A stretch of DNA of 50,255 nucleotides from Verrucomicrobium sp. BvORR034 (GTDB lineage Bacteria > Verrucomicrobiota > Verrucomicrobiia > Verrucomicrobiales > Verrucomicrobiaceae): assembly GCF_000739635.1 (NCBI RefSeq), contig NZ_BATQ01000144.1, positions 1 through 50,255 of the forward strand. The letters run 5' to 3'. A program made the position numbers and the translations under genes. Below the pieces are notes generated by a model. That model ran no database searches. It saw only the letters and a list, made by a program, of their open reading frames with translations, and had not been told where the DNA came from. Shown here piece by piece: positions 7,860 to 15,621 of this stretch. Within the stretch, counting starts at the first letter, position 1; each line of letters starts with the position of its first letter.

Positions 7860-10331
7860 ATGAATCCCGCCCTCATCTTTTGTCACACCTCCCTCCTGTG
7901 CTGCTGCGCCCTGGCCCCCGCCATGGCCGGCGCTCCCCATGCTGGGGGAGGAGCCACCAGCCTGGCCGAGCGAGAACTCGCCCGACGCATGCAGCGAGAG
8001 TCCGAGGCCCGGGAATGCCTGACCCGGGGGGACGCCCTCATGAAGGACGCAGATTGTGAAGCCGCAGCCCGGGAGTATCAGGCGGCCATCGACCTCCTCC
8101 CCGATGCTCCTAGAACCCAGGCTCTCAGGGAGGAGGCCATGGCCCGATATGGCGATGCCGCCGTATGCCTTGCCAGGGAGCGTGCCAAGAACGGACGCTA
8201 TGCGGAGGCACGCGCCCTTCTGGAGGGAGTGTTGAAACTCAATTCCCCCTCTGAGTCGGCGCGAAAGCTCCTGGCTGATCTCGATGACCCCGCCCGCCAC
8301 GAACCCGCCCTCACACCAGAGCACGTCAAGAACGTCGCTCAGGTGGAGACCACGTTGCAGATGGGTTACAGCTACTACAACATTGGCGACTACGACGCCG
8401 CCATTCGCACGTTTCAAGATGCGCTGCGGATCGACAAGTACAACGGTGCCGCACGTCGCGGCATGGAGCGCGCTGAGCAGAAGCGTGCCGAGTACTACGA
8501 CACCGCCCGCGATCACCAACGCGCCAAGATGCTCAACGCGGTGAACGCCGGTTGGGAGGACCAGGTCCCAGCGGCGGTGACCTCCACCGTCACCGATGTT
8601 TACACCGGTGGCCCCGACGCCTCCCGGTACTACACGGAGAAGATGCAGCGCATCATCTTTCCCGCCGTACAGTTCCAAGGCGCCAGCATTGATGAAGCCA
8701 TCGAGTTCATGCGCATCAAGAGCCGCGACTACGACACGGTGGAGCGCGACCCCAGCCGGCGGGGAGTCAACCTCATCCTCAAAGCGGGCGCCTCGCCCTC
8801 CACCGCACAAATCAGCCTGGATCTCAAAGATGTGCCCATGGTCGAGGCCCTCCGTTATATCACCGAACTCGCGGGCATGAAGTACAAGATCGAGCCCTAT
8901 GCCGTGGTGGTGGTGCCGTTGTCAGATGTGGGCACGGAGCAGTACACCCGCACTTTCAAGGTGCCGCCATCTTTCCTGAGCCTGGGTCAGGACAGTTCTG
9001 CGGCGTCCCCCGCCACTGCGCCCGATCCCTTCGCCAGCGGCGGCACGTCCACCGCCGCAGCCGCGCTCAAGCCCAAGGCCACCGCCCTGGAGATTCTGCG
9101 CAACAACGGCATCAATTTCCCGGAAGGTTCCTCCGCCACTTTCGTGGCCGCCACCTCCCAGCTCATTGTGCGCAACACCCAGCCCAATCTGGACCAGGTG
9201 GAAGCCTTTGTGGAAGGGCTCACCAAGGCCGTTCCACAGCAGATCTACATCACCACCAAGTTCGTGGAAGTGAGTCAGAAGAACACGGACGAGCTGGGCT
9301 TTGACTGGCTCCTAGGGCAGTTTGACATTGGCGGTCGCACCTTCGGTTCCGGGGGCACCTCCGCCACCTCTACTGACTATGCCTTCACCCAGGACGGCAC
9401 CCCTGTGGGACAGAATTCTATCACCTCAGGCAACCGATCGGGCTCCTCAGCAATCGCGTCCGATTCCATCGACGGGCTTATTTCCGGCCAGAGCGCCGCT
9501 TCCAGCGTGGCTCCGGGCATTTTCTCCCTGGCCGGTGTTTTTACTGATCCCCAGTTCCAGGTCACCATTCGGGCGCTCAGTCAGAAGAAGGGGGTGGATC
9601 TGATGAGCGCCCCCAGCGTGACCACACGCTCAGGTCAGCGCGCCACCGTGGAGGTCATCCGTGAGTTCATCTATCCCACAGAGTTCGATCCGCCGCAGAT
9701 CCCCCAGAACTTCGGCGCCACCAGCTCCACCTCCACGACTGGCACCTCCTCCACCTCCTCCTTCCCCGTCACCCCCACGACGCCCACCGCATTTGAGATG
9801 CGCCCCGTCGGCGTCCGCCTGGAAGTGGATCCCGTGATTGGCCCGGATGGTTATACCATCGACCTCAACCTCGCTCCCGAGGTCACCGAATTCGAGGGCT
9901 TCATCAACTACGGCAGCCCCATCAACACCGCTTCGACGGATGCGCTGGGGAACCCCACCACCGTAACGCTCACAGAGAACAAGATCGAGCAACCCGTCTT
10001 CTCCACCCGCAAGGTCACCACTGCGGTGACAGTGTGGGATGGCCAGACTGTCGCCATGGGCGGCCTCATCCGCGAAGACGTGCAGGATGTGGAGGACAAG
10101 GTGCCGATCCTCGGCGACCTGCCCTTTCTAGGCCGCTTGTTCCAGAGCAAGGCCGAAGACCACTTCAAGCGCAACCTCATGATCTTCGTGACTGCCAAAC
10201 TGATTGATCCCTCCGGCGAGCCCGTCCGCAAACCCGCGCCTGCCCCCACAGCGCCCGTGTCTGGCGGAGCGAGCACCACTCCCGTCAGCCTGGATGGCGG
10301 CCCGGGACTGTTGCCCGCGGTGAACCCGTGA
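7860..10331 (+). CDS. Secretin with N-terminal TPR region
   Basis: This 823-residue protein would form an outer-membrane channel of the type II/III secretion and type IV pilus secretin family. A signal peptide ends near residue 24. TPR-like helices occupy about 45-130 and 155-215 (GYSYYNIGDYDAAIRTFQDA). An N-domain-like segment at about 255-365 precedes the secretin core. The core includes IYITTKFVEVSQKNTDELGFDW near 460, LMSAPSVTTRSGQ near 580 and the C-terminal hallmark VPILGDLPFLGRLF near 745. Ser/Thr-Gly linkers interrupt the core. The architecture resembles the TPR-secretins of Akkermansia-like bacteria. No inner-membrane or pilin genes lie next to it, so its machine must be encoded elsewhere. 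A terminator follows directly. Confidence 0.88.
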   Translation: MNPALIFCHTSLLCCCALAPAMAGAPHAGGGATSLAERELARRMQRESEARECLTRGDALMKDADCEAAAREYQAAIDLLPDAPRTQALREEAMARYGDAAVCLARERAKNGRYAEARALLEGVLKLNSPSESARKLLADLDDPARHEPALTPEHVKNVAQVETTLQMGYSYYNIGDYDAAIRTFQDALRIDKYNGAARRGMERAEQKRAEYYDTARDHQRAKMLNAVNAGWEDQVPAAVTSTVTDVYTGGPDASRYYTEKMQRIIFPAVQFQGASIDEAIEFMRIKSRDYDTVERDPSRRGVNLILKAGASPSTAQISLDLKDVPMVEALRYITELAGMKYKIEPYAVVVVPLSDVGTEQYTRTFKVPPSFLSLGQDSSAASPATAPDPFASGGTSTAAAALKPKATALEILRNNGINFPEGSSATFVAATSQLIVRNTQPNLDQVEAFVEGLTKAVPQQIYITTKFVEVSQKNTDELGFDWLLGQFDIGGRTFGSGGTSATSTDYAFTQDGTPVGQNSITSGNRSGSSAIASDSIDGLISGQSAASSVAPGIFSLAGVFTDPQFQVTIRALSQKKGVDLMSAPSVTTRSGQRATVEVIREFIYPTEFDPPQIPQNFGATSSTSTTGTSSTSSFPVTPTTPTAFEMRPVGVRLEVDPVIGPDGYTIDLNLAPEVTEFEGFINYGSPINTASTDALGNPTTVTLTENKIEQPVFSTRKVTTAVTVWDGQTVAMGGLIREDVQDVEDKVPILGDLPFLGRLFQSKAEDHFKRNLMIFVTAKLIDPSGEPVRKPAPAPTAPVSGGASTTPVSLDGGPGLLPAVNP

Positions 10332-10343
10332 GAGAGCAAAGGG

Positions 10344-10383
10344 TGCGGTGGGTCAGCAGGAGTCTCTGGCCCACCGCATTTTT
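10344..10383 (+). terminator. Rho-independent terminator after the secretin
   Basis: The arms TGCGGTGGGTC and GGCCCACCGCA form an 11-bp stem with one G-T pair around a 13-nt loop, followed by TTTTTC. It starts 12 bp after the secretin stop. Confidence 0.88.
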
Positions 10384-10414
10384 CTGACTACAACCAAACA
10401 GGCATCCACCAGGG

Positions 10415-10795
10415 TCAATGCTGCGATACTATGGCCTCATTTAGCGCAACAACCACACGATCAATGAAGGGCCACTTATAGTGCTCCAGGGCTCGCACCT
10501 CTCCACCTGAGGTGACTAGAATAACCGCGAATACCGATCTCTGCCGAACCAACCAGCAAACGCATGCAGCGACTGCTAGCATCGCACAAATGGCTAGCTC
10601 AATAGTATCATACGCAAAGGCAAGCGTGGCCAATGCGCCACAGAATAATAGGCAAACCGCTGGTGTAATACGATTAGGTGGATACTTGACAGGCTTCACT
10701 GAAGTTATGTTTCGCACGGCATACGTCTGCCCTCGCACGATGAATCTTGCGGTGGTGACTGTAACCACATTTTGTTCGAATAGGACGTGTTCCAT
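10415..10795 (-). CDS. Small DUF6232-like membrane protein
   Basis: A 126-residue protein. The N-terminus VVTVTTARFIVRGQTYAVRNITSVK matches the pattern of DUF6232 proteins, a small cytoplasmic beta module followed by two membrane helices (about residues 45-62 and 67-85). A C-terminal segment, SGGEVRALEHYKWPFIDRVVVALNEAI, follows. Function is unknown. I used ATG 10795; an in-frame TTG six codons upstream is possible. The gene is visibly richer in A and T than the GC-rich neighbours and sits next to a stretch of degenerate repeats, compatible with recent acquisition. Confidence 0.7.
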   Translation of the reverse strand: MEHVLFEQNVVTVTTARFIVRGQTYAVRNITSVKPVKYPPNRITPAVCLLFCGALATLAFAYDTIELAICAMLAVAACVCWLVRQRSVFAVILVTSGGEVRALEHYKWPFIDRVVVALNEAIVSQH

Positions 10796-11093
10796 CTGCC
10801 GTTTAGAATACAAGCATTCTGGGTCTCTTCACCAACTATTCATGCTCTATTTTTCCTACGTAATTGCCGAATTCACCTTTACCTAGCATGCAGAGCTCAC
10901 GAAAAGGGACTCTGCGTCCCCGCCAACCTGCCCCCCCAGCCCATTGAATCCCATCTCATCGCAGATGAACTTGAGTACGCAATCAGGCAAGTTGGGGCAC
11001 TGAGACAGAATAGATCCGCTGGAGGTTGACCGGCAATTCTAAACAAGGTGATCGAATGCGTGAGGTCTCAATACTCGCCTTGATGTCTGGCAG

Positions 11094-11158
11094 GGGAGAC
11101 TCGCAGGAGGCTCGTCGACATTGGGCTTGTAGCCACATCCTCTTCGAGGAACAGCTTC
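11094..11158 (-). repeat. Dispersed palindromic repeat, family A, copy 1
   Basis: Read on the minus strand this copy has CTCGAAGAGGA, then GGCTACAAGCCCAATGT, then GACGAGCCTCCTGCGAGTC. It closely matches the copy at 29324-29394 over the whole length. Confidence 0.75.
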
Positions 11159-11290
11159 GACTGAATAGATCCCTTGGTGGCCGCCCCGATGCGCGATTGT
11201 CAGTTCTCAGCACGTCAACAACTGAAGGGTACTGGACGGTTGGGAATCAAGCACCTGCAGGTGGGAATGGATGCGCGAGTCCGAACTCAA

Positions 11291-11354
11291 TCCCCGAAGG
11301 GGATCTGTAGCACAGCCCAATGTTGGACGAGCTTCCAGCGAGTCAACGTTGGGT
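11291..11354 (+). repeat. Dispersed palindromic repeat, family A, copy 2
   Basis: A small hairpin TCCCCGAAGGGGA leads into CACAGCCCAATGTTGGACGA and ends AGCGAGTCAACGTTGGGT. The outer bases CCCAA(T/C)GTTG and CAACGTTGGG pair, so the transcript could fold into a long hairpin. Confidence 0.8.
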
Positions 11355-11607
11355 GTAATGGACAGTATTATCAACGCTGAAAGCGTTGTGCAGAGGCTCT
11401 CGCCGCCCAGGCTCCTTTGCTGCCTGTATCGGATGTCCGGCTCCAAGAGCACGCTCATTGCCGATTAAGACCTCTGTTTCCCGATTAGGGATCAACATCG
11501 AGCTGACTCGGTAGGACTGCTTGAGTAATCTGGAAGGCACCCTATCACGTGCAATTTTCCAGAACCACCTACACACTCCCTACTTAGGCGAGTGGCTGAT
11601 CTTCACT

Positions 11608-11963
11608 TGGTGGAGGCGAGGGGAGTTGAACCCCTGTCCGAACCACCTTCCATGAAAGCGTCTCCATGCTCAGGCAATAATTTGATCTCGATGTCCAGTC
11701 TCCTACTGCCAGGATACCGTCCAACCAGCGGCCTGTAGATCTCGCCTCGGAGCCGGTCGCCCGCTCTTTTGGCCAGCCTGTAAGTAGTCGCCCCTCCAAT
11801 TCACAGACTTCACTGGAGGAACGTCACCGTCAATTAAGCGGCGAGGGCAAGCTCGTTAGAGTTCGCATTTAGTTTGTTTGATCCGAATTGGTAACGCGGC
11901 CAACGAATCATCCGCGGCATGCAGCCTCCACTTCTAGCAATCCGTCGAAACCAGAACGCCCCC
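11608..11963 (-). ncRNA. ssrA: Transfer-messenger RNA (tmRNA)
   Basis: The minus strand gives a 356-nt RNA. Its 5' end, GGGGGCGUUCUGGUUUCGACGG, has the conserved GGUUUCGAC motif. Its 3' end, GGGGUUCAACUCCCCUCGCC followed by UCCACCA, carries the T-arm and encoded CCA. The first seven bases GGGGGCG pair with CGCCUCC just before ACCA, with one G-U pair, forming the acceptor stem. The internal reading frame encodes a tag ending in ALAA. tmRNA rescues stalled ribosomes together with SmpB and marks the product for proteolysis. This is a one-piece, standard-type molecule. Confidence 0.97.
11834..11866 (-). other. tmRNA tag-peptide reading frame
   Basis: From the resume codon GCG the frame reads ANSNELALAA and stops at TAA. 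The ALAA end is the usual protease recognition tail. Assignment of GCG as the resume codon follows the usual ten-codon tag length. Confidence 0.88.
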
Positions 11964-11982
11964 AAGTGAAAGTCACTGACTG

Positions 11983-12010
11983 ATCATAACGCCATGTGAC
12001 AGAAAAGCAA
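11983..12010 (-). promoter_or_regulatory. Sigma-70-like promoter of ssrA
   Basis: On the minus strand TTGCTT (12005-12010) and TATGAT (11983-11988) are separated by 16 nt and lie about 20 nt before the mature tmRNA 5' end. This fits a primary transcript trimmed at the 5' end by RNase P. Confidence 0.7.
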
Positions 12011-12073
12011 GGGGATACAGCAACTTCACACATTTCCCGTCGCTGATCTCGATGCCCCCTTCCAGGGCGTAGC

Positions 12074-12144
12074 TCGTCTCAACCAGCAACGCGTCTCAAC
12101 AGGCCGCTTGCGGTCCCCTCAACCAGCCCGGAACGGGCGTCTCG
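12074..12144 (-). repeat. GTTGAG-type dispersed repeat, copy 1
   Basis: On the minus strand it contains GGTTGAGGGGACCGCAAGC followed by GTTGAGACGCGTTG. The same string of words occurs on the plus strand at 15372-15450, with only the order of the outer units differing. Confidence 0.7.
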
Positions 12145-12158
12145 ACTCCTTAAACTCC

Positions 12159-12572
12159 CTAAATATCGAAGCTCACCGCTCCACGTAGCTGCTCCCGCTG
12201 CATCACATCCGCCAGCGTCATCTTCGTAAGCCAAGCCTGCATTTCCCCCTGGAGTTCCTGGAAAGCTGAGGTCAAGCCTGGGGACAGGGAGTTGCCGTCG
12301 GGCAGCAGTTCGATCGGCCCATCCACAAGCTCAAGAATCTCGCCGACGGTGATCCGGGTGGCGGGACGTACCAGTTGATAGCCCCCACCGGCTCCGCGGC
12401 GACTGTGCATGATGCCGCCCTTGCGAAGAATGAGAAGAATCTGCTCAAGGAACTTCAGGGGAATACGCTCTTCTTCCGCCAGACTCTGGATGGAGAAGAT
12501 CGTGCCCGTAGCGCTGCGGCTCATGGCCAGCACCGCACGGAGGGCGTATTCGGCTTTCTTCGAAATTTTCAC
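12159..12572 (-). CDS. Rrf2-family transcriptional regulator without cluster cysteines
   Basis: A 137-residue winged-helix regulator. The start MKISKKAEYALRAVLAMS, recognition region IPLKFLEQILLILRKGG and wing RRGAGGGYQLVRP are classic Rrf2 features at residues 1-75. A C-terminal helix follows. IscR and NsrR use three cysteines for an iron-sulfur cluster, but this protein has no cysteine at all. It must sense something else, as the cysteine-metabolism regulator CymR does. The start is a GTG at 12570-12572. It is divergent from rarA, with 115 bp between them. Its targets are unknown. Confidence 0.9.
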   Translation of the reverse strand: MKISKKAEYALRAVLAMSRSATGTIFSIQSLAEEERIPLKFLEQILLILRKGGIMHSRRGAGGGYQLVRPATRITVGEILELVDGPIELLPDGNSLSPGLTSAFQELQGEMQAWLTKMTLADVMQREQLRGAVSFDI

Positions 12573-12687
12573 TTTCCGTCGTTAGCGCTGACAGGGATAC
12601 ATTTCAAGATTCCCTATCAATTTTGTCTGGATTTTTCTGCGAGGCGGGCGGCTTGCTTTGCCGTTGCCCTCCCCTGCCCCGTAGGCG

Positions 12688-14088
12688 ATGTTTTCGATTC
12701 CGATGGCCGACTTTTTCAACCCCGAAGACGACGAACCCCCTCGCAAAGTTCGCGGCCAGATGCCGACGAAGGGCAAGCCCGTCTTCTCCCGTCACGCCCC
12801 GCTGGCTGCCCGCATGCGGCCCCGGTCCATGGATGAGTATGTCGGGCAGGAGCACATCCTCGGGGAGGGCAAACTCCTGCGCCGGGCCATCATGGCGGAC
12901 CGGTTCTCCTCCCTCATCTTCTACGGGCCTCCCGGGGTGGGCAAGACCACCCTGGCCACCATCATCTCCAACGAGACGCACTCCCGTTTTGTCACCCTCA
13001 GCGGGGTGGAGAGCAACGTTGCAGAAATCCGCATGGTGGCCGACGCCGCCGAGAAGGAGGAGCGCCTCAATGGCATCGGCACCGTGCTCTTCGTCGATGA
13101 GATCCACCGCTTCAACAAATCCCAGCAGGACGTGCTGCTCCCCCATCTGGAGCGGGGCTCCCTGCGCTTCATCGGGGCCACCACGCACAATCCTTTCTTC
13201 TACATCAACAGCCCCCTTGTGAGCCGGTCCCAGGTGTTCACCCTCGAACCCCTCACCGTCGAGCACCTGGAGCGCCTGATCGACCAGGCCATTGCGGATG
13301 AGGAACGAGGCCTGGGCAAACTGCATGTGGAAATCACCCCCGAGGCCAAACGCCATCTCGCCGTGGTCTGCGATGGCGATGGCCGCAAGTGCCTGAATGC
13401 CCTCGAACTCGCCGCTCTCACCACCCCGGCCGGTGCCGAGGGCAAGGTGCACATCCATCTGGCCGTGGCAGAGGAGTCCGTGCAGCAGAAGACCGTGGTG
13501 TATGACGGCGACGGAGACGCGCACTACGACACCATCAGCGCCTTCATCAAATCCATCCGCGGCTCCGATCCCGATGCCGCCATCTACTGGCTGGCCAAGA
13601 TGCTCTACGCCGGCGAGGACATCCGTTTTCTCTGCCGCCGCCTCGTCATTTCCGCCAGCGAGGACATCGGCATGGCCGACTCCAACGGCCTACGTGTGGC
13701 CGTGGCTGCCCAACACGCCGCCGAGTTCATCGGCATGCCTGAGGCCGCCCACATCCTCGCCCACTGCACCGTGTACCTCGCCACCGCTCCGAAGAGCAAT
13801 CGTACCACCGTCGCCATTGGCAAGGCCATGGACGATGTGAAAAACGGCCGCACCCTCCCCGTCCCCAAGCACCTGCGTGACGGTCACTACAAAGGGGCCA
13901 AGCAGTTCGGCCACGGCGAGGGCTACAAGTACAGCCACGACTACGAAGGCGGCTACGTCCCCCAGTCCTACCTGCCCGAAGGCGAAGGCCGTATCTACTA
14001 CATGCCCAGCGACAACGGCATGGAAGCCCGCGTGCGCGAACGCCTGGAATACTGGAGAAAGCAGTTCGAGGAAAGCAAGAAAGGTTGA
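12688..14088 (+). CDS. rarA: Replication-associated recombination protein A (RarA/MgsA)
   Basis: A 466-residue AAA+ ATPase that acts at stalled or gapped replication forks and interacts with single-strand-binding protein in other bacteria. The N-terminal part holds LAARMRPRSMDEYVGQEH, Walker A GPPGVGKTT at 80-88, Walker B VLFVDEIH with D137-E138, and sensor 1 FIGATTHNP. The C-terminal part carries the family motifs DAAIYWLAKMLYAGEDIRF and SASEDIGMAD, and the conserved GYKYSHDYEGGYVPQ. ATG 12703 (MADFF) is an alternative start. Length matches the family. Confidence 0.95.
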   Translation: MFSIPMADFFNPEDDEPPRKVRGQMPTKGKPVFSRHAPLAARMRPRSMDEYVGQEHILGEGKLLRRAIMADRFSSLIFYGPPGVGKTTLATIISNETHSRFVTLSGVESNVAEIRMVADAAEKEERLNGIGTVLFVDEIHRFNKSQQDVLLPHLERGSLRFIGATTHNPFFYINSPLVSRSQVFTLEPLTVEHLERLIDQAIADEERGLGKLHVEITPEAKRHLAVVCDGDGRKCLNALELAALTTPAGAEGKVHIHLAVAEESVQQKTVVYDGDGDAHYDTISAFIKSIRGSDPDAAIYWLAKMLYAGEDIRFLCRRLVISASEDIGMADSNGLRVAVAAQHAAEFIGMPEAAHILAHCTVYLATAPKSNRTTVAIGKAMDDVKNGRTLPVPKHLRDGHYKGAKQFGHGEGYKYSHDYEGGYVPQSYLPEGEGRIYYMPSDNGMEARVRERLEYWRKQFEESKKG

Positions 14089-14110
14089 CGCGCCTCAGGG
14101 AGAGGATTTG

Positions 14111-14214
14111 GACAGAATTAACAAAATTAACAGAATTGAATTCAGAAGCCCCAATTCTGTTAATTCTGTCTAAACCAATGCCCCGAAGCCCATCTTGTCA
14201 ATCCTGTCTAAAAA
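14111..14214. repeat. TTAATTCTGTC-type repeat cluster, copy 1
   Basis: The left arm 14111-14137 (GACAGAATTAAC words) pairs with 14153-14170 (AATTCTGTTAATTCTGTC). A variant, TCTTGTCAATCCTGTCTAAAA, follows at 14193-14212. The same words recur at 15521-15613, 35332-35355 and 42150-42188. Confidence 0.8.
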
Positions 14215-14222
14215 AGCCCCCT

Positions 14223-15284
14223 CTACCTGGGCTGCTGCTGGGAAATGCAATGCAGCGCGCCGCCTTCGAACACGATGTCCGAGGACTCAATGCCAATGAC
14301 CTCGCGACCCGGGAAACACTCGCGGATGAAGCCCAGGGCATGATCATCGCGCTTGCCTTGATCAAACACCGGCACCAACACGCCGCCGTTCACGATCAGG
14401 AAGTTCGCATAGCTGCCGGGGAGGCGATCCAGGCGCCAGCCTGCCTTGGGCACCAGGGGCTCGGGCATCTCCAGGGTTAATACCTCGACCTTGCCCCCTT
14501 TGGTAGTGCGCAGATCCGCCAGCTTCTCGCGGTTCTCTTCCAGGATCCGGTAGTTGGCATCGCTCTGGCGCTTTTCCACCATGGTCAGCACCACGTCTTC
14601 ACGAATGAAGCGCGTGATGTCATCAATGTGCCCATCCGTGTCATCCCCTTCGATGCCTTCACGCAGCCAGAAGATACTGCTGATCCCGAGGTGCCGTTTG
14701 ATCTCCGCCTCGATCTCCTTGCGCGACCAGTCGCGGTTGCGATTCTTGTTCAGCAACACGGCCTCCGTGGTGAGCAACACGCCATCACCGTTCACCTCGA
14801 TGGAACCGCCTTCCAGAATCATGGGCGAGGAGAAACGCGGCACGTCCAGCGCCCTGGCCACCCGCTCCGGCACCTCGTTGTCCAGATTCCACGGCGGGAA
14901 CTTGCCGCCCCAGGCGTTGAACTGCCAGTCCGTCAGCGCCAGCTTGCCCATCTCCTTGTGCTTCACAAAGATGGGTCCGTGGTCCCGGCACCACACATCG
15001 TTGGTCGGGTGCTCATAGAGCTCCACCTTGGACATGTCACCCTTCTGCGCCTCAATCGCGGCCCAGATGCGCTTGTGCCAGTCCCCTGCCGCATTGATCC
15101 GCACCGGCTCGAACTTCGTGATTGCGGCCGCGATCTCCCCGAACTTCGCCTGCAGCACCTCATGCGTCTCCGGCGCACTGTCACGATTGGCGGGCCAGGA
15201 AAGCCATACGGCCTCCTGTGGCGCCCACTCGGCAGGCATGTAATAGTTCTCGCTTGAATCGGGAGTAGCGTTGCTGGCAGACAT
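14223..15284 (-). CDS. aguA: Agmatine deiminase
   Basis: A 353-residue enzyme of the peptidyl-arginine-deiminase fold that hydrolyses agmatine to N-carbamoylputrescine and ammonia in the cytoplasm. The sequence shows the substrate-binding motif WCRDHGPIF near residue 97, DTDGHIDDITRF near 217, and the catalytic Cys346 in GGALHCISQQQP at the C-terminus. All are hallmarks of agmatine deiminases rather than arginine deiminases. It lies downstream of aguB on the same strand, separated by 337 bp of repeats, so the two may not share one transcript. An arginine decarboxylase is not in the window. Confidence 0.94.
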   Translation of the reverse strand: MSASNATPDSSENYYMPAEWAPQEAVWLSWPANRDSAPETHEVLQAKFGEIAAAITKFEPVRINAAGDWHKRIWAAIEAQKGDMSKVELYEHPTNDVWCRDHGPIFVKHKEMGKLALTDWQFNAWGGKFPPWNLDNEVPERVARALDVPRFSSPMILEGGSIEVNGDGVLLTTEAVLLNKNRNRDWSRKEIEAEIKRHLGISSIFWLREGIEGDDTDGHIDDITRFIREDVVLTMVEKRQSDANYRILEENREKLADLRTTKGGKVEVLTLEMPEPLVPKAGWRLDRLPGSYANFLIVNGGVLVPVFDQGKRDDHALGFIRECFPGREVIGIESSDIVFEGGALHCISQQQPR

Positions 15285-15371
15285 TGTCCCCCTTCCAAAG
15301 CCAGAATCAGGCTCGACTCAATCCCTTTCTGTTGGCAACCTCGCCACATACCATCCCCGCTGGGGAAGGTA

Positions 15372-15450
15372 GTTGAGACGCTGCGCTGGTTGAGACACTT
15401 CGTTGGTTGAGGGGCCCGCAAGCTGGCCGTTGAGACGCCCGCTTCGCAGG
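15372..15450 (+). repeat. GTTGAG-type dispersed repeat, copy 2
   Basis: It contains three GTTGAGACR units and GGTTGAGGGGCCCGCAAGC. It is the counterpart, in opposite orientation, of the copy at 12074-12144. Confidence 0.7.
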
Positions 15451-15520
15451 CTGGAGGAAGTAGGGCTCCGAATTCCCCCCTTCCAACATGGACCGAATCA
15501 GGAAACCCTAATTCCGTAGA

Positions 15521-15613
15521 TTTTGTTAATTCTGTCTAAACCAACCCTCGGAATCAGGATCCGGATCCCATCTTGTTAATCCTTCAAAAATCTTGTCAAT
15601 CCTGTCTCTAAAA
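15521..15613. repeat. TTAATTCTGTC-type repeat cluster, copy 2
   Basis: TTTTGTTAATTCTGTCTAAA at 15521-15540, TCTTGTTAATCC at 15571-15582 and TCTTGTCAATCCTGTCTCTA from 15591 are successive variants of the same word. The last reaches 9 bp before the aguB stop codon. Confidence 0.75.
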
Positions 15614-15621
15614 GGCCGCGC

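Larger units (their letters stand above)
10796..11607. other. Repeat-rich intergenic region between DUF6232 gene and tmRNA
   Basis: No gene of 812 bp extent is supported. The stretch holds two copies of a dispersed palindromic element (annotated separately) and the small hairpin CAACGCTGAAAGCGTTG near 11372. The word GAATAGATCC also recurs near 11010 and 11163. The open frames here lack domains and overlap these repeats. Confidence 0.6.
15285..15621. other. Repeat-filled gap between aguA and aguB
   Basis: No gene is supported. The gap holds a GTTGAG-type repeat and a TTAATTCTGTC-type cluster, with short mirror words GGAGGAAGTAGGG and CCGAATTCCCC between them. Confidence 0.6.

Noticed and set aside
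11584-11799. 71-codon open frame in the tmRNA gene
   Set aside because: It overlaps the conserved tmRNA 3' domain and encodes nothing recognisable.
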